Shown here in pieces: positions 21,930 through 33,559 of a stretch of 64,000 nt of DNA. The notes beneath the pieces were generated by a model. It saw only the letters and a program-made list of their open reading frames with translations. It was not told where the DNA came from and made no database searches. Both the position numbers and the translations under genes were made by a program. Origin of the DNA: Mycobacterium lepromatosis (lineage in GTDB: Bacteria; Actinomycetota; Actinomycetes; Mycobacteriales; Mycobacteriaceae); contig NZ_CP083405.1 in NCBI RefSeq assembly GCF_000975265.2, positions 682,001 through 746,000 of the forward strand. Reading direction: 5' to 3'. Every line of letters starts with the position of its first letter. The first letter of the stretch is position 1.

Positions 21930-22743
21930 CGGGGTGCCTCGAAAAGCTGGAATTCTCGGTTCGCCAATCGCGCATTCCTGTTCCCCGCGCTTGCACCTGG
22001 CCGCTTACCGTGCACTGTGTCTCTACGACTGGACGTATGAGCGGATCGAATGCGGTGCTGACGAGCTTCCGGCTGTCGTAAACGGGTTCGGGCCGCAGTG
22101 GGTCGGCGTCTCAGTGACCATGCCGAGCAAATTCGCCGCGTTACGGTTCGCTGATGAACACACCGCACGTGCCGGCTTGGTTGGATCGGCTAACACGTTG
22201 CTGCGGACCCGGCGCGGCTGGCGGGCCGACAACACCGACATTGATGGCGTGGCGGGGGCGCTGGCGGTGATCGGGCCTGTGGCAGGGCGTGCGCTGGTGT
22301 GTGGGTCGGGCGGCACCGCCCCGGCGGCTGTTATGGGTTTGGCGGAACTCGGAGTCACCGATATCACCGTTGTGGCACGCAATCCCGACAAGGCGGCCCG
22401 GTTAGTTGATCTCGGGGTTCAGGTCGGTGTGGCGACCCGATTTTGTGGTCTGGACAGCGGTGGCTTGGCTGATGAGGTGACGGCCGCCGAAGTTCTGGTT
22501 AGTACGGTACCGGCAGACGTGGCTGCGCGGTATGTCGATGCTTTCGCGACGGTTCCAGTGCTGCTAGATGCCATCTACGACCCGTGGCCTACGCCACTGG
22601 TCGCCGCGGTGGCCGCGGCGGGCGGCCAAGTGATCAGCGGCTTGCAAATGCTGCTGCATCAGGCGTTTGCGCAGGTGGAGCAGTTCACCGGGATGCCTGC
22701 ACCGCGCGAGGCGATGGCTTGCGCTCTGCCGGCTTTGCATTAG
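21904..22743 (+). CDS. aroE: Shikimate dehydrogenase
   Basis: Reduces 3-dehydroshikimate to shikimate with NADPH. The substrate domain has GSPIAHSCSPRLH (Ser pair binding shikimate), SVTMPSKFAAL with the catalytic Lys near residue 72, and NTDIDGVAGAL with the catalytic Asp. The Rossmann domain carries GSGGTAPAAVMGLAELG and VARN. The C-terminus has GLQMLLHQAFAQVEQFTG with the conserved Gln. The 279-residue reading starts at ATG 21904, inside the end of mltG; GTG at 21919 gives nearly the same protein and is equally plausible. The next gene (prepilin peptidase) is dead, but the shikimate series resumes with aroC. Confidence 0.95.
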   Translation: MVFSTVCANGVPRKAGILGSPIAHSCSPRLHLAAYRALCLYDWTYERIECGADELPAVVNGFGPQWVGVSVTMPSKFAALRFADEHTARAGLVGSANTLLRTRRGWRADNTDIDGVAGALAVIGPVAGRALVCGSGGTAPAAVMGLAELGVTDITVVARNPDKAARLVDLGVQVGVATRFCGLDSGGLADEVTAAEVLVSTVPADVAARYVDAFATVPVLLDAIYDPWPTPLVAAVAAAGGQVISGLQMLLHQAFAQVEQFTGMPAPREAMACALPALH

Positions 22744-22749
22744 CATGTC

Positions 22750-23190
22750 GCCTATGCGGGTAGGGGCTGCTTGTGTGGTGCTGATCTGATTGGCCGGTGC
22801 TTGAACTGTTATGATATTGCCGAGCGTCGTTACCGAACGCGTTGACGCTGCCCGGGGCGGGTGTGATTTTGCTGACCGGTGTCGTCTCCGGCCTGGTAGG
22901 GTCCCGCGCTGGCCACGGTGGTGGCATTGATTGGGGTTTATCTCTGCCTGGTGCACTTAGTGTCGGCGGTTATTGGGTCAGCGATGTCAAGCTGGCGATT
23001 GAGCTAGGCTGGGTTGATCGGCTGTTTCGGCGTCGAGGTGTGGTTTCTGGTGGCGCTGGGCGCGCAAATGCTAACCGTGTTGCTAGGGTGCGGCCGCTCG
23101 GTTTTTCGGCGCTGCTGAAGTCTTGCTTCATGGTTCCGCAATGTTCCTGGTCACCGTGAGCCTGGCTATTGTGTGGTCTTCCATCGAAAT
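22750..23190 (+). pseudogene. Type IV prepilin peptidase (A24 family), decayed
   Basis: Fragments in three frames fit a small inner-membrane aspartic prepilin peptidase. LTLPGAGVILLTGVVSG gives the first part. ATVVALIGVYLCLVHLVSA follows in a second frame. The catalytic GxGDVKLA motif is present as SDVKLAIEL near 22980, with the essential Gly changed. VWFLVALGAQMLTVLLGCG then appears in a third frame. Frame changes near 22910 and 23030 destroy the gene. In related mycobacteria a gene of this type lies between aroE and aroC. No pilin genes are visible in the window. Confidence 0.75.
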
Positions 23191-23294
23191 CCACGGCAGC
23201 GTGGAAAACTGCGAGAGATACCATACGCTGGCGTCTATTTCGACGTTTGCGCGCATTTTGAGTGAACCCGAAACTACAATGGCAGGATAGTCAA

Positions 23295-24509
23295 GTGTTA
23301 CGCTGGATCACAGCCGGGGAGTCGCATGGCCGGGCCCTGGTAGCCATTGTTGAAGGCATGGTTGCCGGTGTCGAAATTACTTCCACCGCCATCGCTGATC
23401 AGTTGGCGCGCCGCCGACTTGGCTACGGCCGTGGTGCTCGGATGGCCTTCGAGCGTGACGCGGTGACAGTGTTGTCTGGGGTACGCCACGGCGTCACTCT
23501 GGGTGGCCCTATAGCCGTCGAGATCCACAACACCGAGTGGCCAAAATGGGAATCAGTGATGGCTGCCGATCCGGTCGATGCCGCGGAATTGGAAGACTCT
23601 GCTCGCAACGCCCCGCTCACCAGGCCGCGCCCGGGTCATGCGGACTATGCGGGCATGATCAAGTACGGTTTCGACGACGCTCGTCCGGTGCTGGAGCGAG
23701 CTAGTGCCCGGGAAACCGCTGCCCGTGTCGCGGCGGGGACGATCGCGAGGCAGTTTCTGCGCCAAGCTCTGGGGGTCGAAGTGCTTTCGCACGTCATCTC
23801 TATCGGTGCGTCGGCCTGTTACGGTGGGCCACCGCCGGGACCCGAAGACCTCACTGCAATCGATGCGAGTCTGGTACGCGCCTTTGACGAGCAAGTTGAA
23901 AAATCCATGATAGCTGAGATTGAAGCGGCCAAGAAAGACGGCGATACCCTTGGTGGGGTAGTAGAGGCCGTGGTGCTAGGCCTGCCAGTCGGGCTGGGAT
24001 CCTTTACTAGCGGTGACGACCGGCTCGACAGCCAGCTGGCCGCAGCCGTAATGGGAATACAGGCGATCAAGGGCGTAGAGATCGGTGACGGCTTCGCAGC
24101 TGCGCGTTGCCGCGGCAGCTACGCTCACGACGAAATGTATTCCGGTACCGACGGCGTCGTCCGCTTCACCAACCGGGCAGGTGGACTCGAAGGCGGTATG
24201 ACCAATGGGCAGCCGCTGCGGGTGCGCGCGGCGATGAAGCCGATCTCCACTGTGCCGCGGGCGCTGGCCACCGTCGATCTGGCAACCGGAGAGGAGGCCG
24301 TCGCAATCCACCAACGCTCGGATGTGTGCGCGGTGCCGGCCGCCGGAGTCGTCGTTGAGACCATGGTTGCGCTGGTGCTTGCCCGCGCAGCACTACGAAA
24401 GTTCGGCGGTGACTCACTGAGCGAAACCCGCCGTAACCTTGCAGCATACCAGCGCGCGGCCGCCGACTGGGAAGCGCCAGCTGCTAAGATTGCGGCGAGT
24501 CGAGAATAG
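23295..24509 (+). CDS. aroC: Chorismate synthase
   Basis: A 404-residue enzyme (called aroF in mycobacterial annotation) that converts EPSP to chorismate using reduced FMN. Signatures are [14 protein letters not shown] at the N-terminus (family signature 1), [29 protein letters not shown] (signature 2), and [15 protein letters not shown] near the C-terminus with the conserved Asp. GTG at 23295 gives the family start [11 protein letters not shown] and lies 7 bases after AGGA; an in-frame GTG at 23262 adds only 11 unconserved residues. aroK follows after 15 bp, so aroC-aroK-aroB-aroQ form one operon. Confidence 0.96.
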   Translation: MLRWITAGESHGRALVAIVEGMVAGVEITSTAIADQLARRRLGYGRGARMAFERDAVTVLSGVRHGVTLGGPIAVEIHNTEWPKWESVMAADPVDAAELEDSARNAPLTRPRPGHADYAGMIKYGFDDARPVLERASARETAARVAAGTIARQFLRQALGVEVLSHVISIGASACYGGPPPGPEDLTAIDASLVRAFDEQVEKSMIAEIEAAKKDGDTLGGVVEAVVLGLPVGLGSFTSGDDRLDSQLAAAVMGIQAIKGVEIGDGFAAARCRGSYAHDEMYSGTDGVVRFTNRAGGLEGGMTNGQPLRVRAAMKPISTVPRALATVDLATGEEAVAIHQRSDVCAVPAAGVVVETMVALVLARAALRKFGGDSLSETRRNLAAYQRAAADWEAPAAKIAASRE

Positions 24510-24524
24510 GCGGGTAGGGGAGCG

Positions 24525-26643
<2,119 letters not shown>

Positions 26644-26712
26644 TCCTTTTTCGGGATATCGCGTGTCGCGGTGGCGTCGGTGTCGGTGCGGATCACCGCA
26701 GTGGGCGCGTCG

Positions 26713-27318
26713 TCACGCTCGCTGGTGGTAGATTATCTCAGTGGGTGCCTCGTGTTCCGCTGTGGCAACTGGCGTGGTCTGTTCCTCGGACTGTGCCGTG
26801 GCGAGCTCTCCGGTCGTTGTGTCGTCGGTGCAGACAGCGGCAAAAATATTACTGTCAGCTTGGCCTTGCCCGGATCTATTATGCTGTGGGACTGATGGGC
26901 TACTGCGATCAACGTGCCAACGCCCAAACACCACGCCGATGACCCCAGTTAGAAAAACAATCAGGGCAGTGAACGCGGCGAACGTCGTCAATTCACTTAT
27001 CAGCCCTCCAACGTAGATGTTGCTATACAACAGCGAAATGACCCAGGTCACCGCGTCGCCGAGGACCCCCACTAGGACACTGGTTAGCAGCCACATCGTC
27101 GCCAGATCCCGGCGTCGTTCCGGGTCCGGGTTCGCGGTGGCGTCGGCGCAGCCATCGCGCACCGCCCACATGACCACCGCGATGATGACCACGCCCAGCA
27201 GCACCACGTTAATTAACACTGACTGCGCTTGCCAGGCGTTTATCATAATCCCCTGTGTCAGGCGGACAACGATCATCAGGACGGCGAACACCAAACCGCG
27301 CAGCATCCAGTCATTCAT
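26713..27318 (-). CDS. Conserved mycobacterial membrane protein (Rv2536-like)
   Basis: Encodes 201 residues from ATG at 27318 on the minus strand. Four hydrophobic segments are visible: LRGLVFAVLMIVVRLTQG (6-23), VLINVVLLGVVIIAVVMWAV (34-53), WLLTSVLVGVLGDAVTWVISL (76-96) and FAAFTALIVFLTGVIGVVFG (113-132). A hydrophilic, Thr/Glu/Gln-rich C-terminal tail of about 65 residues follows. The charged loop DPERRRDLATM faces the first membrane hairpin. The gene is convergent with aroQ and divergent from pepQ, with 33 bp between starts. No enzymatic motif is seen; function unknown. Retention in an eroded genome suggests use. Confidence 0.85.
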   Translation of the reverse strand: MNDWMLRGLVFAVLMIVVRLTQGIMINAWQAQSVLINVVLLGVVIIAVVMWAVRDGCADATANPDPERRRDLATMWLLTSVLVGVLGDAVTWVISLLYSNIYVGGLISELTTFAAFTALIVFLTGVIGVVFGRWHVDRSSPSVPQHNRSGQGQADSNIFAAVCTDDTTTGELATAQSEEQTTPVATAEHEAPTEIIYHQRA

Positions 27319-27351
27319 GGGACCTTAGCGTAGCGAGTAGCGTCAGCAGCT

Positions 27352-28482
27352 GTGACACATTCCCAGCGTCGAGACAATCTCAAATCACAAATCGTGACCA
27401 CCGGGCTGGACGCGATGCTGGTAACGGACCTGATCAATGTGCGCTATCTGTCGGGTTTCACTGGGTCGAATGGTGCTTTGCTGGTGTTCGCCGACGAACG
27501 TGGTGCTGTGCTGGCCACCGACGGCCGTTACCGGACTCAGGCTACGCAGCAAGTACCCGAGCTCGAGGTTGCCATCGAGCAATCCTGTGGACGCTATTTG
27601 GCTGGCCGGGCAGCCGACGATGGCGTGCGCATACTGGGCTTTGAAAGCCATGTGGTCACGGTCGACGGCCTGGACGCGTTAACCAGCGAGATCGAAGGCC
27701 GCCACATCGAGTTGGTGCGTGTTCCTGGAACCGTGGAGGCGCTGCGCGAAGTCAAGGATGCTGGCGAGCTTGCGTTGCTGCGGCTGGCCGCCGAGGCGGC
27801 TGACGCCGCGCTGGCGGAGCTGGTGGCGCACGGCGGCGTTCGGCCCGGCCTTACCGAACGTGAGGTGAGCCGCGAGCTGGAGGGGTTGATGCTCGACTAC
27901 GGCGCTGACGCGCTGTCATTCGAGACGATTGTGGCCGCCGGGCCGAATTCGGCGATCCCGCACCACCGGCCGACCGACACGGTGTTGGCTACGGGAGATT
28001 TCGTCAAGATCGACTTTGGTGCGCTAATTGCCGGGTATCACTCCGACATGACCCGCACCTTCGTGCTGGGCCCGGCCGCTGACTGGCAGCTGGAGATCTA
28101 TCAGCTGGTCGCCGATGCGCAACGTGCCGGTCGGGAGGCGCTGCGGCCGGGTGCCAACCTGCGCGACGTGGATGCTGCGGCACGCAAATTGATCGCCGAC
28201 GCGGGCTACGGTCAACAGTTCAACCACGGTTTGGGTCACGGTGTGGGCCTGGAAATCCACGAAGCACCGAGTATCGGCGCCACCGCCGCAGGTACACTAA
28301 TTGCGAGCTCCGTAGTGACCGTGGAACCCGGTGTCTACTTGTCTGGCCATGGCGGTGTCCGCATCGAGGATACACTGGTGGTGGCTGTTCAGGGAACGCC
28401 AGAGATGCCGCTAACGTTTAGACCCGCCGGATTCACTCCGGAATTGTTGACCCGGTTCCCTAAAGAACTGGTAATACTGTAG
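27352..28482 (+). CDS. pepQ: Xaa-Pro aminopeptidase/dipeptidase (M24 family)
   Basis: A 376-residue cytoplasmic metallopeptidase with a creatinase-type N-terminal domain (about 1-130, including [18 protein letters not shown]) and a pita-bread catalytic domain. Dinuclear metal ligands are visible: Asp in [20 protein letters not shown] (two Asp), His in [18 protein letters not shown], Glu in VTVEPGVYL and Glu in [11 protein letters not shown]. It starts at GTG 27352. efp follows after 14 bp and nusB 3 bp later, giving a pepQ-efp-nusB operon, a conserved arrangement in Actinobacteria. Confidence 0.94.
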   Translation: MTHSQRRDNLKSQIVTTGLDAMLVTDLINVRYLSGFTGSNGALLVFADERGAVLATDGRYRTQATQQVPELEVAIEQSCGRYLAGRAADDGVRILGFESHVVTVDGLDALTSEIEGRHIELVRVPGTVEALREVKDAGELALLRLAAEAADAALAELVAHGGVRPGLTEREVSRELEGLMLDYGADALSFETIVAAGPNSAIPHHRPTDTVLATGDFVKIDFGALIAGYHSDMTRTFVLGPAADWQLEIYQLVADAQRAGREALRPGANLRDVDAAARKLIADAGYGQQFNHGLGHGVGLEIHEAPSIGATAAGTLIASSVVTVEPGVYLSGHGGVRIEDTLVVAVQGTPEMPLTFRPAGFTPELLTRFPKELVIL

Positions 28483-28496
28483 GAGACTCACCGACT

Positions 28497-29060
28497 GTGG
28501 CGACCACTGCCGACTTCAAGAACGGGCTTGTGCTAGTAATCGATGGACACCTTTGGACAATCATCGAGTTCCAGCACGTCAAACCCGGCAAGGGCCCGGC
28601 CTTCGTGCGTACTAAGCTCAAAAACGTCCTGTCCGGCAAGGTCGTTGAGAAGACTTATAATGCTGGGGTGAAGGTGGATACGGCCACCGTCGACCGGCGT
28701 GACACGACCTACCTGTATCGCGACGGTGCTAATTTTGTGTTCATGGACAGCCAAGACTACGAGCAGCACCCGCTGCCGGAGTCTCTTGTTAGCGATGCTG
28801 CCCGGTTTCTGCTGGAGGGCATGTCGGTACAGGTGGCGTTCCACAACGGTGCGCCGTTGTACATCGAGCTGCCGGTTACCGTCGAACTAGAGGTCACTCA
28901 CACCGAGCCGGGATTGCAAGGTGACCGGTCCAGTGCCGGAACCAAGCCGGCAACTTTGGAGACCGGCGCTCAGATCAATGTTCCATTGTTCATTAATACC
29001 GGCGACAAGCTCAAGGTGGATTCGCGCGACGGCAGCTACCTGGGACGTGTGAACGCCTGA
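28497..29060 (+). CDS. efp: Elongation factor P
   Basis: A 187-residue three-domain translation factor that rescues ribosomes stalled at polyproline. The N-terminal KOW-like domain has the loop KPGKGPAF with Lys at 32 and Pro at 34. Domain II includes the [16 protein letters not shown] region. The C-terminal signature is in [20 protein letters not shown]. The GTG start follows GTAGGAGACTCACC. The PGKGP loop is the actinobacterial form; whether the Lys is modified cannot be told from sequence, and no modifying enzyme is encoded nearby. Confidence 0.96.
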   Translation: MATTADFKNGLVLVIDGHLWTIIEFQHVKPGKGPAFVRTKLKNVLSGKVVEKTYNAGVKVDTATVDRRDTTYLYRDGANFVFMDSQDYEQHPLPESLVSDAARFLLEGMSVQVAFHNGAPLYIELPVTVELEVTHTEPGLQGDRSSAGTKPATLETGAQINVPLFINTGDKLKVDSRDGSYLGRVNA

Positions 29061-29063
29061 TTC

Positions 29064-29645
29064 ATGTCTAAGCTGGTGAAGGGACGCCATCAGGCCCGTA
29101 AGCGTGCCGTAGACCTGTTGTTCGAAGCCGAGGCCCGCGATCTGAGTCCACTTGAGGTGGTCGAGGTTCGTAGTGCATTGGCGGAATCCAAGCCGGATGT
29201 GGCGCCGCTGCATCCGTATACGGTCGCGGTCGCCCAAGGTGTTAGCGAGCATAACGCCCGTATTGACGAACTGATAATCTCGCATCTACAAGGCTGGCAG
29301 CTCGATCGGCTGCCAGCAGTGGATCGCGCCATTCTGCGGGTCTCGGTATGGGAGCTGCTATACGCCGACGACGTGCCCGGACCTGTCGCCGTCGACGAGG
29401 CGGTCGAGCTGGCCAAGGAGCTGTCTACCGACGACTCACCTGGCTTCGTCAACGGAGTACTGGGCAAAGTTATGCTGATTACTCCGCAGATCCGTGCGGC
29501 CGTTCAAGCAGTCCAGCAGGCGGTGCGCATGGCCGCCGGCACTTCCGAGAATTACGTACCGCAGTATGAGCTGGCTGCTGACCAACTGGGTCAGGTGGGT
29601 CAGGACGATTCGAACGGCGGCCAAGTTGCTGCTGCCTGCCGGTGA
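29064..29645 (+). CDS. nusB: Transcription antitermination protein NusB
   Basis: A 193-residue all-helical protein that joins NusE (S10) on boxA RNA during rRNA transcription. The N-terminal Arg-rich [20 protein letters not shown] is the RNA-contact helix. The core has [38 protein letters not shown] and FVNGVLGKV, the family signature. The tail beyond about residue 150 is unconserved, as in other mycobacteria. It lies 3 bp after efp, and its TGA overlaps the ATG of a short downstream frame. Confidence 0.94.
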   Translation: MSKLVKGRHQARKRAVDLLFEAEARDLSPLEVVEVRSALAESKPDVAPLHPYTVAVAQGVSEHNARIDELIISHLQGWQLDRLPAVDRAILRVSVWELLYADDVPGPVAVDEAVELAKELSTDDSPGFVNGVLGKVMLITPQIRAAVQAVQQAVRMAAGTSENYVPQYELAADQLGQVGQDDSNGGQVAAACR

Positions 29646-29851
29646 TGGCCGCGATCATGGGTTTGACGCAGGGTGTACTGAGGTTGCCCAGTGATGTCAC
29701 CGGCCTGTTTGCGCGCCTTTGGGAGCTTCCAGTTCCGCGCTGGATGGAGAACCCGTTGGCCGATCAGAGCGCTCGGTGGGCCTTGGATAGTGAAGGCCGT
29801 GGAATCGAGCTGGATCGCCGACCGGCCCGGTCGAATCGCGCCGCGACATGA
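29645..29851 (+). CDS. Short hypothetical frame coupled to nusB
   Basis: The ATG at 29645 shares its A with the nusB stop, and the frame encodes 68 residues (starting [15 protein letters not shown], with FARLWELPVPRWMENPLADQ). It resembles the start of a longer mycobacterial protein that in M. tuberculosis would follow nusB (Rv2532c), but I cannot verify that. The region after the stop shows no continuation of obvious coding character. It may be a genuine small protein or the undamaged 5' end of a pseudogene. Confidence 0.35.
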   Translation: MAAIMGLTQGVLRLPSDVTGLFARLWELPVPRWMENPLADQSARWALDSEGRGIELDRRPARSNRAAT

Positions 29852-30173
29852 TCGCGCATTGAGCGCTGACGAGTCACAGTACTTGCTGGACTCGGCAAAA
29901 TAGATCGGGCCACGCCTTGGACGGAAGCGGAATGAAACCCGTATGCGGACAACTGGTTTTTTGCGTAGTCGTCGACGAACTCGAATGCCCTATGAGTGCG
30001 ACGCACAAAACAGCCGCCGCGTGCACAGTCCGCTACCACGTGGGCCGCGTCCACGTCGCCCCCCTGCATGGGAAGTGACATACACAAATACTGGTAACGG
30101 TCATTATTCCTTATGCCCGCGATAACTACGAGTTGCCCCGACGGCGGTTACCTGCACCAGAAGAGGTTACGAT
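29852..30173. other. Intergenic region upstream of the PLP decarboxylase
   Basis: About 320 bp without an identifiable gene. Short frames such as 29943-30125 lack support. An AGAAGAGG purine run at 30158-30165 is a plausible ribosome-binding site for the decarboxylase that starts at 30174. No terminator-like hairpin was found. Confidence 0.4.
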
Positions 30174-33026
30174 ATGAATCGAGACAGTGGTCATCCGCGA
30201 CGACTTTGTGTTTCAGCGCTGGCGGCAGTAGCCAACCCGTCATACACGCGGATTGACACGTGGAACGTGCTCGATGACGCCTGCCGTCACTTGGCTGAGG
30301 TCGACCGCGCCGGGCTGGATACCGCCCACGACGTTGCGCGGGTCAAGCGCCTGCTCGACCGCATTGGTGCCTACGAACGTTACTGGCTGTATCCTGGCGC
30401 GGCAAATCTGGCGGCGTTCCGCGACTATCTTGCCACCATGGCGACGGTTCAGCTTACCGAAGAGGTATCGCTGGCCGTGCGTCTGTTGTCTGAATATGGT
30501 GACCGTACAGCGCTTTTTGATACTTCAGCGCCGCTGGCCGACCAGGAGCTGGTGGCTCAAGCCAAGCAGCAGCATTTCTACACCGTGTTGCTCGCCGACG
30601 ATGCCCCGTCCACGGCTCCCGACTGTCTGGCGGAGAGCTTGCGGGAACTGCGCAATCCATCCGACGATGTGCAATTCGAGCTCCTTGTTGTGTCCAGTGT
30701 TGAGGACGCCATTACCGCGGTCGCGCTAAACGGCGAGATTCAGGCCGCGATCATCCGCCACGACCTGCCGCTGCGGTCCCGCGACCGGGTGCCGTTGATG
30801 AATACCTTGCTTGGGGCCAACGACTCGAAGGGCGCGCTGGTCGCCATTGACCGCCCGCATGACTGGGTCGAATGCGGTGAGTGGATCAGGGAGCTGCGGC
30901 CCCATATCGACCTCTATCTTCTCACCGACGAGTCGATTGCGGCGGGCAATGATGACGAGCCCGATGTCTACGATCGGACGTTTTATCGGCTCAACGACGT
31001 TACCGACCTAAACAGCACCGTACTTGCAGGCTTGCGAAACCGGTTCGCCACCCCCTTTTTCGATGCTTTACGCGCCTACGCAGCAGCACCGGTCGGCCAA
31101 TTCCATGCTCTTCCGGTGGCGCGTGGTGCCAGTATCTTTAACTCTAAGTCGCTGCAGGACATGGGCGAGTTTTACGGTCGGAACATTTTCATGGCCGAAA
31201 CATCGACCACCTCTGGTGGCCTGGATTCGTTGCTGGAACCGCACGGCAACATCAAGAAAGCGATGGACAAAGCCGCAGTTACTTGGCGCGCCAACCATAC
31301 CTACTTCGTCACCAACGGAACTTCCACCGCCAACAAAATCGTCGTACAGTCGTTGACCCGGCCGGGTGACATTGTGCTTATAGACCGCAATTGCCACAAG
31401 TCGCACCACTATGGCCTGGTATTGGCCGGTGCATACCCGATGTACCTGGATGCTTATTCGTTGCCGCAGTTCGCGATCTATGGAGCGGTACCGCTGCGCA
31501 CAATCAAGAAGGCGCTGCTGGATCTAGAGGCAGTCGGACAACTGGATCGGGTCCGCATGCTGTTGCTCACCAACTGCACTTTTGATGGTGTCGTCTGTAA
31601 CCCGCAGCGGGTGATGGAGGAGGTGTTGGCGATCAAGCCAGACATTTGCTTTCTGTGGGACGAGGCTTGGTATGCGTTTGCCACTGCCGTGCCGTGGGCC
31701 CGTCAGCGGACTGCAATGGTGTCTGCTGAGCAGCTCGAACAAAAGTTGTGGTCTGCCGAATACGCCGAGGAATACCGGAATTGGTGCGCATCGGTGGCCG
31801 AAATCCCTCGGTCCCAATGGGTTGACCAGCGGCTACTGCCCGACCCCAATCGGGCGCGGATTCGCGTATATGCGACACACTCGACTCACAAGTCGCTGTC
31901 GGCGCTTCGGCAGGCGTCGATGATTCATGTCCGCGATCAAGATTTCAATGCGCTGGCCCGGGATGCTTTCGGTGAGGCATTCTTGACGCATACCTCGACA
32001 TCGCCGAACCAACAACTTCTCGCGTCACTGGACCTAGCGCGCCGCCAGGTTGACATCGAGGGATTTCAACTGGTCCGACTGGTGTACGACATGGCTCTGG
32101 TCTTTCGTCACCGTGTCCGCAAAGACCGGCTGATAAGCAAATGGTTCCGTATCCTCGACGAATCCGACCTGGTGCCCGACGAATACCGGGCATCGGCGGT
32201 CAGCTCGTACCGTCAGGTTCGGCAGGGTGCTCTGGCGGAGTGGAATGAGGCGTGGCGGTCCGACCAGTTCGTGCTGGATCCGACAAGGGTCACCTTGTTC
32301 GTCGGGAAGACCGGAATGAACGGATATGACTTCCGCGAGAAGATCCTGATGGAGCGATTCGGCATCCAGATCAACAAGACATCCATTAACAGTGTGCTGT
32401 TGATCTTCACCATCGGTGTAACGTGGTCGAGCGTGCATTATCTGCTCGACGTGTTACGCCGGGTGGCCAGTGACTTTGACAGGATCCAGAAGGTGGCCAG
32501 CGGGGCCGACCTCGCGCTGCATCAGCGCCATGTCGAGGAGATCACCCAGGATTTGCCCCATCTGCCCGGCTTCAGTGGGTTCGACGTTGCCTTCCGTCCC
32601 GAAGATGCCAGCTCGTTCGGTGATATGCGGTCGGCCTTCTACGCCGGTTACGAAGAATCGGACCGCGAGTACGTGCAGATCGGCACGGCCGGACGTCAGC
32701 TTGCTGAGGGGAGGACCCTGGTGTCCACCACGTTCGTGGTGCCCTACCCTCCCGGCTTCCCAATTCTAGTCCCCGGCCAGGTGGTTTCCAAGGAGATCAT
32801 TTACTTCCTGGCTCAGCTTGACGTGAAGGAAATTCACGGATACAACCATGAACTGGGATTATCAGTATTCACTGAGAAAGCGCTGGCTCGGATGACCGCG
32901 AGGCGCAACGCGGAGTCGGCCGCGGCGGGTTCTGCGTTTGCGGCTCTTGAGATCCCACCGCATTCTGCTGCTATGCGCGGGGACGTGAACGGTGACAGGG
33001 TGGAGGCTGTTGCAGAAGACGTGTGA
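30174..33026 (+). CDS. Orn/Lys/Arg-family PLP decarboxylase, large form
   Basis: A 950-residue fold-type I decarboxylase, about 200 residues longer than the classical inducible enzymes. An N-terminal region of about 300 residues includes a receiver-like wing domain. The PLP core follows: NIFMAETSTTSGGLDSLLEP, FVTNGTSTANKIV (phosphate-binding), DRNCHKSHHYGL, FLWDEAWYAF (Asp contacting the pyridine N) and YATHSTHKSLSALRQAS with the Schiff-base Lys near residue 573. The C-terminal domain has PYPPGFPILVPGQ, typical of the family. Substrate (Arg, Lys or Orn) cannot be assigned. It is the ortholog of Rv2531c. No transporter or partner gene is adjacent. Confidence 0.93.
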   Translation: MNRDSGHPRRLCVSALAAVANPSYTRIDTWNVLDDACRHLAEVDRAGLDTAHDVARVKRLLDRIGAYERYWLYPGAANLAAFRDYLATMATVQLTEEVSLAVRLLSEYGDRTALFDTSAPLADQELVAQAKQQHFYTVLLADDAPSTAPDCLAESLRELRNPSDDVQFELLVVSSVEDAITAVALNGEIQAAIIRHDLPLRSRDRVPLMNTLLGANDSKGALVAIDRPHDWVECGEWIRELRPHIDLYLLTDESIAAGNDDEPDVYDRTFYRLNDVTDLNSTVLAGLRNRFATPFFDALRAYAAAPVGQFHALPVARGASIFNSKSLQDMGEFYGRNIFMAETSTTSGGLDSLLEPHGNIKKAMDKAAVTWRANHTYFVTNGTSTANKIVVQSLTRPGDIVLIDRNCHKSHHYGLVLAGAYPMYLDAYSLPQFAIYGAVPLRTIKKALLDLEAVGQLDRVRMLLLTNCTFDGVVCNPQRVMEEVLAIKPDICFLWDEAWYAFATAVPWARQRTAMVSAEQLEQKLWSAEYAEEYRNWCASVAEIPRSQWVDQRLLPDPNRARIRVYATHSTHKSLSALRQASMIHVRDQDFNALARDAFGEAFLTHTSTSPNQQLLASLDLARRQVDIEGFQLVRLVYDMALVFRHRVRKDRLISKWFRILDESDLVPDEYRASAVSSYRQVRQGALAEWNEAWRSDQFVLDPTRVTLFVGKTGMNGYDFREKILMERFGIQINKTSINSVLLIFTIGVTWSSVHYLLDVLRRVASDFDRIQKVASGADLALHQRHVEEITQDLPHLPGFSGFDVAFRPEDASSFGDMRSAFYAGYEESDREYVQIGTAGRQLAEGRTLVSTTFVVPYPPGFPILVPGQVVSKEIIYFLAQLDVKEIHGYNHELGLSVFTEKALARMTARRNAESAAAGSAFAALEIPPHSAAMRGDVNGDRVEAVAEDV

Positions 33027-33062
33027 TTTGGTCTTCTGTCTCAAAGCGATGTTCTGGAAGGT

Positions 33063-33233
33063 GTGCGCAACATGGCGCGACTAGGCGGGCATTCGGTCGG
33101 TGCGGTGATTGCTGACTTCGCGCGAAGGCCGCTTCGTCCAGGTGGGATTGCCGAGGTTGACGGGTTGCCGGTCTTTGATGTCCCACCGTATGCCCCCAGG
33201 GTGACTTTCGATGATGTCGTGTGTTACAGTTGA
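33063..33233 (+). pseudogene. VapB-type antitoxin remnant
   Basis: The frame reads MARLGGHSVGAVIADFARRP, then LRPGGIAEVDGLPVFDVPPY and APRVTFDDV before a TGA. This is the ribbon-helix-helix C-terminal half plus toxin-binding tail of VapB antitoxins (GRSVGAVISELARRGL...GFPVFDVP...T...V). The N-terminal strand (usually MRTT..L) is not recognisable, so the antitoxin is probably dead. It lies just after the PLP decarboxylase, as vapB39/vapC39 do beside Rv2531c. Confidence 0.6.
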
Positions 33234-33247
33234 AAAAGATGTGTGAT

Positions 33248-33550
33248 AGCCCTAGTTGATGTGTATGTGCGGGTTTACCCGCGTCGGGCGTTGGAACTCG
33301 GACGCTGCGTGGTCGGGCAATTCGATCTCATCGGCCGTGGTTAGCTATTTCTGCTCGGTGAACAGTCGGAACGGTTGGTGTTGCATGTACTGCGTCACCA
33401 CCGCGGTAATAGCGATGTTGGAAGTGGACCGTGTCAGATAGCTGTTGATGTCGTTCGGTAGCTTCTGGGCACCTGCGCACCTAGGACCGCATCACCGTCT
33501 GGCAGCGGTCCAGAGCGGCCGCCGGTGGTTCCGGGCATTGACTGTGCCCT
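33248..33550 (+). pseudogene. VapC-type PIN toxin remnant
   Basis: Directly downstream of the VapB remnant the strand reads IALVDVYVRVYPR, a damaged form of the PIN start (ALLDVNVL), in which the first acidic residue survives. After a frameshift and a stop comes GEQSERLVLHVLRHHRG, resembling the SELVL..FLRIVTH helix. The remaining acidic residues of the active site are not recognisable. It is best read as a dead VapC ribonuclease paired with the adjacent antitoxin remnant. Confidence 0.4.
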
Positions 33551-33559
33551 CGCCTCTTT

